From Streptomyces sp. NBC_00223 (GTDB lineage Bacteria > Actinomycetota > Actinomycetes > Streptomycetales > Streptomycetaceae): a stretch of 64,000 nt of DNA. The notes below the pieces were generated by a model. It saw only the letters and a program-made list of their open reading frames with translations. It did not search any database and had not been told where the DNA came from. Position 1 is the first letter of the stretch, and each line of letters begins with the position of its first letter. The position numbers and the translations under genes were made by a program. Below, piece by piece: positions 50,284-58,248 of the stretch. Where the stretch lies: contig NZ_CP108109.1 of the NCBI RefSeq assembly GCF_036199905.1, forward strand, positions 5,641,501 to 5,705,500, given 5' to 3'.

Positions 50284-50820
50284 TCAATTCGCATGGGCGC
50301 CGGTCCGGTTCTGTGCGGCCAGGGCCCGCAGGGCGTCACCGGACAGCCGCTGCACGGTCCACTCGTCCTGCGGCAGCGCGCCGATCGAACGGTAGACGTC
50401 CAGCGCCTTCTCGTTCCAGTCCAGCACCGACCACTCGAAACGGCGGTATCCGCGCTCGACGCAGATCTCCGCCAGCGCGGCCAGCAGCGCCTTGCCGTGA
50501 CCGGCGCCGCGCCGCTCCGGCCGTACGTAGAGATCCTCCAGATACAGCCCGGGGGTGCCGGTCCAGGTGGAGAAGTTGCGGAACCACAGCGCGAATCCGG
50601 CGACCTCACCGGGGGACCCAGCCGGGGTCCCACCCGGGCCGGCGGGCTCCGGATCGTCCTCCGCCATCAGCGCGTGGGCGACTGCCTCGGGGCCGAACAG
50701 CGCCTCGTGCAGCTGCTCCTCGGTCGCCTCCGCCTGATCCAGCGCGCGCTCGTACTCGGCGAGTTCACGGATCATGGCGTGGATGACCGGGATGTCGGCG
50801 GCCGTCGCTGTACGGATCAT
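50284..50820 (-). CDS. GNAT acetyltransferase, diamine-acetyltransferase-like
   Basis: This 178-residue GNAT protein contains LYLEDLYVRPERRGAGHGKA (acetyl-CoA loop) and WSVLDWNEKALDVYRSIGA, closely resembling spermidine/spermine N1-acetyltransferases. A disordered insertion (EDDPEPAGPGGTPAGSPGE) sits at residues ~54-72. It should acetylate polyamines or related amines. It is on its own transcript, upstream of the sigH operon. Confidence 0.88.
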   Translation of the reverse strand: MIRTATAADIPVIHAMIRELAEYERALDQAEATEEQLHEALFGPEAVAHALMAEDDPEPAGPGGTPAGSPGEVAGFALWFRNFSTWTGTPGLYLEDLYVRPERRGAGHGKALLAALAEICVERGYRRFEWSVLDWNEKALDVYRSIGALPQDEWTVQRLSGDALRALAAQNRTGAHAN

Positions 50821-50897
50821 GCGACCAGATTACGGGTGTCCGATGTGACCGGCGTAAGGGCGCTCCTCGGTCGTGGCCGCCACGGCCGGCGGCCGGT

Positions 50898-51782
50898 TCA
50901 CCCGGTGATCACGGCGGCCACCCGGGCGCCGGCCGCGAAGGCGCCCTCGGCGGCGAGCGCGTGGACCGCGTACAGCGTCTTGGCGACGTACACGCGGTCG
51001 AGCGCGAGGCCGTGACGTGCGGCGAAGTCGTCGGCGAAGGCGTCGAGCCGCGGGGTCGTACGGGCGTAACCGCCGTGGTGGAAGCGGTCCTCGACCCGCC
51101 AGCGGCCGCGCGGGCCGCCGAACGCCTCGCTCTGGAGCCGCCGTACGTCCTCGGTGAGGAAGCCGCCGCCGCGCAGCACCGCGACGCCGATCGCCTCGGC
51201 CGAGGGCGGCAGTCCTGCCGCGAGCCCGGCCAGGGTGCCGCCGGTGCCGCAGGCGACCACCACCACGTCCGCCGCGTCGCCGATCTCCCGGCCGAGGTCC
51301 GCGCAGCCGCGCGCGGCCAGCGCGTTGGAGCCGCCCTCCGGGAGGACGAAGGCCGGGCCGTGCCGCTCCAGCAGGGCCGCGAGCACGTCCGGCTCGTCCT
51401 TGCGGCGGTACGTGGCCCGGTCCATGAACTCCAGCCGCATGCCGTCGGCGGCGGCCCTGGCCAGGGACGGGTTCAGCGGGCGGTGGGCGAGTTCGTCGCC
51501 GCGGACGACACCGACCGTGCGCAGGCCGAGCAGCCGGCCCGCGGCGGCGGTGGCCCGCAGATGGTTGGACCAGGCGCCGCCGAAGGTCAGCAGCGTGTCG
51601 TGGCCCGCGTCGGCCGCGGCCGCCAGATTGAGCCGCAGCTTGCGGTACTTGTTGCCCGGCAGCTCGGGGTGGATCAGGTCGTCGCGCTTGAGCAGCAGCC
51701 GCACCCCGTACCGGGCCAGTTCCGCGTCCTCGACCGCGAGCAGCGGGGTCGGCAGCGCGGCCGCGGTCCGTATCTCGTCCAC
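50898..51782 (-). CDS. PLP-dependent D-cysteine desulfhydrase / ACC-deaminase family
   Basis: This 294-residue fold-type II PLP enzyme has the Schiff-base lysine in LPGNKYRKLRLN (~residue 46), GGAWSNHLRATAAAGRLLGL, and LPEGGSNALAARG for phosphate binding. Family members break down D-cysteine to pyruvate, ammonia and sulfide, or deaminate ACC. The residues that separate the two cannot be judged reliably here. It is divergent from the RpiR regulator, with a perfect inverted repeat between them. Confidence 0.88.
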   Translation of the reverse strand: MDEIRTAAALPTPLLAVEDAELARYGVRLLLKRDDLIHPELPGNKYRKLRLNLAAAADAGHDTLLTFGGAWSNHLRATAAAGRLLGLRTVGVVRGDELAHRPLNPSLARAAADGMRLEFMDRATYRRKDEPDVLAALLERHGPAFVLPEGGSNALAARGCADLGREIGDAADVVVVACGTGGTLAGLAAGLPPSAEAIGVAVLRGGGFLTEDVRRLQSEAFGGPRGRWRVEDRFHHGGYARTTPRLDAFADDFAARHGLALDRVYVAKTLYAVHALAAEGAFAAGARVAAVITG

Positions 51783-51834
51783 TCCGGCATTCTCCCCCGC
51801 CGCCCGCGTCCGAGGGCCCGCCGTCCGCGCACAT

Positions 51835-51854
51835 TGTCACCCGCACGGGTGACA
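51835..51854. promoter_or_regulatory. Perfect 9-2-9 inverted repeat between divergent genes
   Basis: TGTCACCCG-CA-CGGGTGACA lies 52 bases upstream of the desulfhydrase-like gene and 75 bases before the RpiR-family gene. It has the size and symmetry of a dimer operator. Which protein binds is unknown. Confidence 0.7.
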
Positions 51855-51929
51855 GTCGACGCGGGCGCGCGGCTGCCGGACCTGCGACGGGATTATCGGT
51901 CGCACCGGGTCCCATGAGGAGGATTCACG

Positions 51930-52862
51930 GTGCATCCTTCTCCCGTGCACGAAAACGCCCCGAGACCCCGAGGGTCCAGAGCAGCGAACGCCACTGCGGC
52001 CAGTGACGCGGGAGACGCGCTCACCGCCACCGTGCGCGGACTGCTGCCCTCCCTCACCCCGGCCGCCGCCCGGATCGCCACCCTCATCGTGCAGGACCCC
52101 GCCCAGGTGGCCCGCAGCACGATCTCCGAACTGAGCGTGCTGGCCGGCACCAGCGAGTCCTCCATCGTCCGTACCGCCCGGGCGCTGGGCTTCGCGGGCT
52201 ATCCGGAGCTGCGGCTCGCGCTCGCCGCCTCCGCCGCCCGCCAGGAGCCCCGCTCCACCCTGACCTCGGGCATCACCCAGGACGACTCGGCGGGCGAGGT
52301 CATCGCCAAGCTGGTGCACACCGAGGCCCAGGCGGTACGGGAGACCGCGACCCAGCTCGACCCCGAGCAGCTGACCGGCGCGGTCAAGGCGGTCTGCGGC
52401 GGCGGGCAGTTGCACATCGCCGGGGTCGGCGCGTCCGGGCTTGTCGCCCAGGACCTCCAGCAGAAGCTGGCCAGGATCGGCCGTCCCTGCCACGCGCACG
52501 GCGACTCGCAGTCCGCGCTGACCAGCGCCGTCCTGCTGGGCCCCGGCGATGTGTTCCTCGCCGTCTCGCACTCCGGCGAGAGCCGGGACGTGCTCGAACC
52601 GCTGCGCCGGGCCGCCGCCGAGGGCGCGACCACCGTGGTGATCACCAACCACCCGATGTCCACGGCCGCCCGGCTCGCCGACTTCGTCCTGGTGTCGGCG
52701 GGCCGGGAGACCACCTTCCGGCCGGGCGCGATGGCCAGCCGGATCAGTCAACTGGTCGTGGTGGACTGTCTGTTCGTGTGCGTGGCGCAGCGCACGTTCG
52801 ACCTGTCGAGCCGTGCGCTGCGGATCACCCACCAGGCGCTGGAGAGCGACCGGCCGCGCTGA
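51930..52862 (+). CDS. MurR/RpiR-family regulator with SIS domain
   Basis: This 310-residue regulator has an RpiR helix-turn-helix in residues ~40-90 (STISELSVLAGTSESSIVRT) and a sugar-isomerase (SIS) domain from ~150 (GGQLHIAGVGASGLVAQDLQ, FLAVSHSGESRDVLEPL). MurR-like members sense phosphosugars such as MurNAc-6-phosphate. AGGAGGA lies seven bases before GTG 51930. No murQ is adjacent in this window. Next to it on the other strand is a secreted peptidoglycan amidase, so a wall-sugar ligand is plausible. Confidence 0.9.
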   Translation: MHPSPVHENAPRPRGSRAANATAASDAGDALTATVRGLLPSLTPAAARIATLIVQDPAQVARSTISELSVLAGTSESSIVRTARALGFAGYPELRLALAASAARQEPRSTLTSGITQDDSAGEVIAKLVHTEAQAVRETATQLDPEQLTGAVKAVCGGGQLHIAGVGASGLVAQDLQQKLARIGRPCHAHGDSQSALTSAVLLGPGDVFLAVSHSGESRDVLEPLRRAAAEGATTVVITNHPMSTAARLADFVLVSAGRETTFRPGAMASRISQLVVVDCLFVCVAQRTFDLSSRALRITHQALESDRPR

Positions 52863-52920
52863 CCGTACCTAGGCGGTCAGGCCGGTACGCGCGGCGGCCG
52901 CCGGCGCGTACCGGCGGCCG

Positions 52921-54945
52921 TCAGCGCGGCAGCACGTCGACGTCGGCCGCGTTCACGAACGCCATCCGGTGGTTGTAGACGATCTCGTACACCTTGGTCT
53001 GCCCGACGAAGTCGTGCTGGTCGTAAGGCGCCGAGCCGTCGTAGTAGATCGCGAAGTACGAGTCCGTGGGCACCGCCGGGCCCGCCGCCACGTACGACTG
53101 CCCGGCCGGGATCGTGTACTTGGCGCGGGCGAGCTGGGCGCGCGGGGCGCCGCCCTCGAAGGCGATGAAGTCCGCCGGGTAGACGGACGCCTCCGGGTAG
53201 GCCGTGGTGTAGACGGGGATCGAGGTCCTCCCCGCCTTCGGCACGATCCGGGACGCCGTGACCGGGACGGTCGCCGGGTGCCTGGCCGTGTCCTGGAGCC
53301 ACGCCTTCTGACCGCCGAACCAGACGGCCGTCCAGCCCGGTTGCCGCTCGGCGACCACGTACTGCTCACCGGTCGGCGCCTTGTCGCCCCAGTCGTTCAT
53401 CGCGGTGGTCCCGGCGCCCGACGGGTGCAGATACGGGTCGGCGAGCAGCGGCGCGGTGGTGCTCGGCGCGGTGTACAGCGGTACGAAGCTCGACGGCGCG
53501 GCCGCGGAGGTCACCGGGCAGTCGAAGCTGCGGTAGGGGCCGGGGAACTGCTTGTAGCCCTGGACGTCGTCGCAGTACGTCGTGGTCTGCTCGTTGCGCG
53601 CGAAGCCCGGCTTGATCGCGACGACCGCGCTGCCCTTGCCGGCCGTGGCGTGAATGGGGGCGCCCAGCAGGTCGAAGAAGTGCTCCCAGTCCCAGCCGGG
53701 TCCGGGGTCCCAGTGCTGGGTGGCGACGCCGCTCTCGGTGCCGCCGGGGACGTTGTCGTGCCCGAGGATGTGGGCGCGGTCCAGCGGGATGTCGTACTTC
53801 GCGGCCAGGTAGCGGACCAGTCCGGCCGTCGAACGGTAGAGGTTCTCGCTGAACCAGGCGCCGCCGTGGGTCGCCCAGCCCTCCTGCTCGATGCCGATCG
53901 AGTGCTGGTAGAAGGAGCGGTTGGCGCTGTCCCAGGCGATGTCCTTGGTCGGGATCATCTGGGTGACATGGCCGTCCTGCGACCGTACGACGTAGTGCGC
54001 GCCCGCCGCGTAGGTCGGGTCGCGGAAGAGGTCGAGGGTGCCGTCGTAGGTCTCGTCGGTGGTGTGCAGCGTGATGTAGCGGATGTCGAGGTCGCCGTGG
54101 GGGCGGTCGGCGAGGTCGTGGCTGCCGTAGTCCGCGAGGTTCGACGGGTTGAGCAGGGTGTACGCGCCCGGTATGAAGTCGCAGTCCAGCGACTTGGGGC
54201 ACTCGGGCTTGCGGTCGCTCTTCGGCGGGGTGACCTCTTTCAGACCGAGCTTGCGGACGTCGCCGCGGTCCGGACGCAGACGCTTGACCGGGGCGAGCAC
54301 GATCCGCTGGCCGTCCTGCGTGGTGCGGGTCACGCCCGAGCGCAGGGTGTCCCACACGCCGTCGGCGAAGGTCTGGGCGACCTTCTCCTCGGTCGACTGG
54401 CTGTAGCGGGCGGCGGCCGCGTACCAGCCGTCGGTGGTCCTGGGCAGCTTCCCGTGGCCGTAGCTCTTCGCGTACGAGGCGAGCAGCGCGGCGCCGCCGC
54501 GGATGTTCCGCGTCTCGTCGGCGAGCACCGACGCGGTGTCCGTGCCCAGGAGCGCGGCGGCGGCTGCCGCGGTGTGCTCGGCGGGGGCCGTCAACAGGTC
54601 GGCGTAGCGCGGGGACCGGGTCGTCAGCCCGTCGGCGTCCAGCTCCCTGGCCGTCAGATCGGTGAGGTTCATCGGGCCGTAGCCCGCCTCGGCGTTCTCC
54701 TGCCCGGCGTGCGCCTCCCACCGGGTCTCGTAGTACGACACCGCTTCGAGTACGGGCAGCGGTACGCCGAACTCGTGGGCCGCCGCGGTGAATTCGGCCT
54801 GCCGCGCGGACTGCGGGTCGCCCGCGCGCGCGGCGGTCGTGGTGACGGCGGTCAGGGAGAGGCCGGCCAGCAGGGACACGACGGTGGCGAGGGTGAGCGT
54901 ACGGCGGGGGCCGAAGGGGCGGCGGGATCTGAGGGGGCGGTGCAT
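52921..54945 (-). CDS. Secreted N-acetylmuramoyl-L-alanine amidase with N-terminal lysozyme-like domain
   Basis: This 674-residue protein has a signal peptide (residues ~1-42, twin Arg-rich n-region, cleavage near ARA-G). The N-terminal domain resembles a lysozyme or SLT fold with VLEAVSYYETRW (Glu) and GYGPMNLTD. The Amidase_2 domain covers ~residues 285-430, with zinc-ligand motifs YITLHTT, HSIGIEQEGW, LGHDNVPG and TQHWDPGPGW. A C-terminal ~220-residue region with SH3-like repeats (KAGRTSIPVYTTAYPE) follows. It should cut the amide between muramic acid and the stem peptide. GAGGAG precedes the ATG. Confidence 0.9.
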   Translation of the reverse strand: MHRPLRSRRPFGPRRTLTLATVVSLLAGLSLTAVTTTAARAGDPQSARQAEFTAAAHEFGVPLPVLEAVSYYETRWEAHAGQENAEAGYGPMNLTDLTARELDADGLTTRSPRYADLLTAPAEHTAAAAAALLGTDTASVLADETRNIRGGAALLASYAKSYGHGKLPRTTDGWYAAAARYSQSTEEKVAQTFADGVWDTLRSGVTRTTQDGQRIVLAPVKRLRPDRGDVRKLGLKEVTPPKSDRKPECPKSLDCDFIPGAYTLLNPSNLADYGSHDLADRPHGDLDIRYITLHTTDETYDGTLDLFRDPTYAAGAHYVVRSQDGHVTQMIPTKDIAWDSANRSFYQHSIGIEQEGWATHGGAWFSENLYRSTAGLVRYLAAKYDIPLDRAHILGHDNVPGGTESGVATQHWDPGPGWDWEHFFDLLGAPIHATAGKGSAVVAIKPGFARNEQTTTYCDDVQGYKQFPGPYRSFDCPVTSAAAPSSFVPLYTAPSTTAPLLADPYLHPSGAGTTAMNDWGDKAPTGEQYVVAERQPGWTAVWFGGQKAWLQDTARHPATVPVTASRIVPKAGRTSIPVYTTAYPEASVYPADFIAFEGGAPRAQLARAKYTIPAGQSYVAAGPAVPTDSYFAIYYDGSAPYDQHDFVGQTKVYEIVYNHRMAFVNAADVDVLPR

Positions 54946-55090
54946 CCAGGCTCCTCACGTGGCGGGTGTGCGGGGATGTTGCTGGAGGGCAGCCTGTCGA
55001 GTGCGGATGGCAACAAGCAACCACCCGGACGTAAATCCTGGAACTTTTTGCCAGCGGTCGGCGGTCGGCGCTCGTGAAAAGCGGCTGGCG

Positions 55091-55106
55091 TTGACGCGCA
55101 CGTCAA
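55091..55106. promoter_or_regulatory. Palindrome upstream of merR-trx operon
   Basis: TTGACG-CGCA-CGTCAA is a perfect inverted repeat that also contains a -35-like TTGACG. The -10-like TACGGT (55111-55116) ends seven bases before the ATG at 55124, fitting a leaderless mRNA. MerR regulators bind palindromes between such elements. Confidence 0.65.
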
Positions 55107-55123
55107 GGTCTACGGTCGTCCGT

Positions 55124-55576
55124 ATGCGCATCGGCGAACTCGCGGAACGGGCCGGCACCACGACCCGTACCCTCCGCTACTACGAGTCCCTGGGACTGCT
55201 GCCGCCCGCCGACCGTACGGGCAACGGCTATCGCTCCTACGGCGACGAGCATGTGCGGCTGCTCGAACAGATCCGCACGCTCCAGGACTTCGGCTTCGGG
55301 CTGGAGGAGACCCGCCCGTTCGTGGACTGCCTGCGGGCCGGCCATCCGGCCGGGGACACCTGCGCGGCCTCGCTCGCGGTCTACCGCCGCAAGCTCGCGG
55401 AGCTGGACGCCTGCGTCGACCGGCTGCGGTTGGTACGGGACCAGGTCGCGGGCCAACTGGCCCGCGCGGAGCTGGCGGCGGCCGGGCCCGCCGAGCCGAT
55501 GTGCGAGCTGGCGTCCGCGGGGGCGGGCGCCGCTGCTTCCGCCGACGGACCGACCGAGAGGAAACCCTCACCATGA
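55124..55576 (+). CDS. MerR-family regulator
   Basis: This 150-residue regulator has the MerR winged helix (MRIGELAERAGTTTRTLRYY, residues 1-20) and a dimerisation coil (residues ~75-115). The Cys residues at ~68, ~79, ~93 and ~126 do not form the SoxR iron-sulfur pattern and may sense thiol state or a metal. The stop overlaps the thioredoxin ATG by four bases (ATGA). The coupling suggests it senses redox stress and controls its own operon. Confidence 0.88.
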   Translation: MRIGELAERAGTTTRTLRYYESLGLLPPADRTGNGYRSYGDEHVRLLEQIRTLQDFGFGLEETRPFVDCLRAGHPAGDTCAASLAVYRRKLAELDACVDRLRLVRDQVAGQLARAELAAAGPAEPMCELASAGAGAAASADGPTERKPSP

Positions 55577-55920
55577 CCACCGAGACCATTGCCGCCGACG
55601 GACGTGTCACCGTCGTGACGGACGAGACCTTCGCCGCACAGGTGCTGGAGTCCGAGCTGCCCGTGCTGGTGGAGTTCACCGCTTCGTGGTGCGGGCCGTG
55701 CCGGATGATCGCGCCGGTGCTCGCGGAGATCGCCGCGGAGGAGGCCGGGCGGCTGCGGATCGTGGAGCTGGACGTGGACGCGCAGCCGGCCACCCCGGCG
55801 GCCTACGGGGTGCTGTCGATGCCGACGCTGATGCTTTTCCGTGCGGGGGAGCCGGTCAGGGCCCTGGTCGGCGCCCGCCCCAAGCGCCGCCTCCTCCAGG
55901 ACCTCGCGGACGCGCTCTGA
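55573..55920 (+). CDS. trxA: Thioredoxin
   Basis: This 115-residue thioredoxin has the active site WCGPC (in VEFTASWCGPCRMIAPVL, ~residues 38-42) and a cis-Pro loop (GVLSMPTLMLF). It reduces disulfides of cytosolic proteins using thioredoxin reductase, encoded elsewhere. ATG 55573 lies inside the merR stop. There is no SigR-type promoter in front, unlike other Streptomyces thioredoxin genes, so its control by MerR may be separate. Confidence 0.93.
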   Translation: MTTETIAADGRVTVVTDETFAAQVLESELPVLVEFTASWCGPCRMIAPVLAEIAAEEAGRLRIVELDVDAQPATPAAYGVLSMPTLMLFRAGEPVRALVGARPKRRLLQDLADAL

Positions 55921-55932
55921 CGAGGCCGCTGC

Positions 55933-56487
55933 TCAGAATCCGTCGGTCGCCAACTCCGTGTCGAACGGAGCCGGCAGCCGCACCGGGGTCCCGAACGGGT
56001 GCGGGCCGTGCACCTCCGTGTAGCCGAGCGGCCCCGGCTCGGCGAAGAGCGTGCAGGTGCGCTCCCGCCGGTCGATCAGTAGGTAAAGCGGCGCGCCGTA
56101 CTCCGCGTAGCGCCTGCGCTTGACGGTGCGATCCGTGTTGCCGTTCGACTCGGAGGTGACCTCCACCACCAGCAGCGTCTGGTCGGGCAGCAGTGCCCCG
56201 GCCCCCTTCGCCAGGGCCCTCGGCACCACGGCGACATCGGGCACGTACCAGTTGCTGCTCCCCGGCAGGTCCAGATTGCCCGACCCCGCCACGCACTCCA
56301 GCCGTCGCAGCACGGGTGCGATCTGCTCCCGTACGGAGTCGGCCACGGCTTCGTGGTCCCAGCTCGGTGACACCGGTTCGATCACACCCTCGATGATCTG
56401 CACCCGGTCCCCCCGGATGTGCTGGATCGCGTACTTCAACGCGGCCTCCGGGTCGCCGGCTGCGTACGAGTGCGGCTGCGCGCTCAA
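55933..56487 (-). CDS. Uma2-family (DUF820) PD-(D/E)xK nuclease-like protein
   Basis: This 184-residue Uma2-type protein has the restriction-endonuclease-like core WYVPDVAVVP (Asp) and LLVVEVTSESNGNTDRTVKR (Glu-x-Thr), then YLLIDRRE. Uma2 proteins are numerous in actinobacteria and cyanobacteria and their biological role is unsettled. The TTG start at 56487 is set by GGGAGGA, four bases upstream, which is close. It is convergent with the thioredoxin gene. Confidence 0.82.
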   Translation of the reverse strand: MSAQPHSYAAGDPEAALKYAIQHIRGDRVQIIEGVIEPVSPSWDHEAVADSVREQIAPVLRRLECVAGSGNLDLPGSSNWYVPDVAVVPRALAKGAGALLPDQTLLVVEVTSESNGNTDRTVKRRRYAEYGAPLYLLIDRRERTCTLFAEPGPLGYTEVHGPHPFGTPVRLPAPFDTELATDGF

Positions 56488-56586
56488 CGGTCCTCCCTGC
56501 GGACTGACGACGACTGCCTCCGGTCTACCGCATCCACCACCCGGTCGGCCGCGCCCACTCACCCGATTCACTCATCCGGGGTCGAA

Positions 56587-56617
56587 CGCGCCCCTGCCCC
56601 ACAGGGGCAGGGGCGCG
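56587..56617. terminator. Terminator after malic-enzyme gene
   Basis: CGCGCCCCTGCCCC (56587-56600) pairs perfectly with GGGGCAGGGGCGCG (56604-56617) around ACA. It ends the malic-enzyme transcript before the Uma2 gene. Confidence 0.88.
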
Positions 56618-56635
56618 TGGCGCGGCGGGAAGGCG

Positions 56636-57838
56636 TCAGCGGCGGGCGACGCCTTCGGCGCGGGCGGCCGCGGCGACGGCGGCGGTGACCGCCGGGGCCA
56701 CCCGGGGGTCGAAGGGGGACGGGATCACGCACTCGGCGGACAGCTCATCGGCGACGACCGCGGCGAGGGCGTCCGCGGCGGCGAGCTTCATCCCCTCGGT
56801 GATGGCCGAGGCCCGCACCTGGAGGGCCCCGGCGAAGATCCCCGGGAAGGCCAGCACATTGTTGATCTGGTTCGGGAAGTCGCTGCGCCCGGTCGCCACG
56901 ACCGCCGCGTACGCGCGGGCGACCTCCGGGTGGATCTCCGGCGTCGGGTTGGCCATCGCGAAGATGAACGCCCCCTTCGCCATCGTGGCCACCGCGGACT
57001 CCGGGACCGTACCGCCGGACACCCCGATGAAGACATCGGCGCCGTCGAGCGCCGACTCCAGCGAACCGGTGCGTCCGGCCTTGTTCGTATACGACGCCAG
57101 CTCCCGCTTGACCGGGTTGAGGTCGTCCCGGCCGGCGTGCACCACGCCCTTGCGGTCGGTCACCGCGACATCGCCGATGCCCGCCCCGACCAGGATCTTC
57201 GCGATGGCGACCCCGGCGGCCCCGGCCCCGGAGACCACCGCCCGCAGCTCGCCCAGCGAACGCCCGGTGAGCTTCGCGGCATTGCGCAGCGCGGCCAGTG
57301 TCACCACGGCGGTGCCGTGCTGGTCGTCGTGGAAGACCGGGATGTCCAGCCGCTCCTGGAGCCGCCGCTCGATCTCGAAGCAGCGCGGCGCGGAGATGTC
57401 CTCAAGATTCACCCCACCGAAGGACGGCGCGAGCCGGACCACGGTCTCCACGATCTCGTCCACGTCGGTGCAGGCGAGGGCGATCGGGACCGCGTCCACC
57501 CCGCCGAACTGCTTGAAGAGGATCGCCTTGCCCTCCATCACCGGCAGCGACGCCTCGGGACCGATGTCACCGAGTCCGAGCACCGCCGTGCCGTCCGTGA
57601 CGACGGCGACCACCTGGGACTTCCACGTGTAGTCGTGCACCAGCTCCGGTGTGTTGGCGATGGCCGTGCAGACCTCGGCGACGCCCGGTGTGTAGGCGAG
57701 CGACAGGTCGTCGGCGTCGCGCATCGGCACGGTGGAGGTCACCGCCATCTTGCCGCCCCGGTGCAGGGCGAAGACCGGATCGATAGGGAAGTCCTCCGTA
57801 TCGGTGCCGGCCGGGGGATTAACGATCTCCGCTGCCAC
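56636..57838 (-). CDS. NAD(P)-dependent malic enzyme
   Basis: Malic enzyme decarboxylates malate to pyruvate with reduction of NAD(P). The 400-residue protein shows SLAYTPGVAEVC (catalytic Tyr), GLGDIGPEASLPVMEGKA, the metal site in DDQHGTAVVTLAAL, a Rossmann loop VVSGAGAAGVAIAKIL, and ANPTPEIHPEVA. The length fits the short bacterial class. GTG 57838 has AAGGGG about seven bases upstream. The cofactor preference cannot be read safely. Confidence 0.94.
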   Translation of the reverse strand: MAAEIVNPPAGTDTEDFPIDPVFALHRGGKMAVTSTVPMRDADDLSLAYTPGVAEVCTAIANTPELVHDYTWKSQVVAVVTDGTAVLGLGDIGPEASLPVMEGKAILFKQFGGVDAVPIALACTDVDEIVETVVRLAPSFGGVNLEDISAPRCFEIERRLQERLDIPVFHDDQHGTAVVTLAALRNAAKLTGRSLGELRAVVSGAGAAGVAIAKILVGAGIGDVAVTDRKGVVHAGRDDLNPVKRELASYTNKAGRTGSLESALDGADVFIGVSGGTVPESAVATMAKGAFIFAMANPTPEIHPEVARAYAAVVATGRSDFPNQINNVLAFPGIFAGALQVRASAITEGMKLAAADALAAVVADELSAECVIPSPFDPRVAPAVTAAVAAAARAEGVARR

Positions 57839-58248
57839 TTGTGACCCCTTTGTCGAATGTTGAGGGAGAGTGCTCCGCCCGGACAGTGCACGGGGGAGTC
57901 GGGCTCGGCGTCGATTGCCGCCACGAACGAGTGAGCTGTGGAGGCATGACGACGCCCGGCACGCCGCACGCGTGCCAAAGGCCCCGGATGAGGGGTGATG
58001 ACCCGTTCTACCGGAAGCCGATTCCGGTGACGAGTACAAATTGATCGGCACGGCCCCATCGCGGTCCGGCCTTGGTGTACCGGCCCGATGGGCGCCCGGG
58101 GATCGCCCGTTATCCGATTTTGACACAACGGGCACCCTGGGCGGGGCTGTCCGGATGGCAAGATGCACAGATCACACAGGGTGGCGGTACTCGAAGGCGT
58201 GTGCCACCGCTCCGGAGGATCTCCATCACCTCGCAGGAGGACACAGCG
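57839..58248. other. Intergenic region between malic enzyme and amino-acid ABC genes
   Basis: These 410 bases contain the divergent promoters. An unsupported 32-codon ORF (57946-58044) has TGGAGG just before its ATG. TTGACA at 58120-58125 has no convincing -10 partner. The codon use of the frames here is not gene-like. Confidence 0.5.

Noticed and set aside
51783..51929. murQ or another MurNAc-6-P gene next to the RpiR regulator
   Set aside because: No etherase-type sequence occurs in either direction, so the regulator's ligand was left open.
54946..55123. SigR-dependent promoter before merR-trx
   Set aside because: No GGAAT-N16-18-GTT pair is present, although other thioredoxin genes in Streptomyces often have one.
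57946..58044. 32-codon ORF with TGGAGG before the malic-enzyme/ABC intergenic gap
   Set aside because: A plausible ribosome site is present, but composition and lack of any motif make chance likely.
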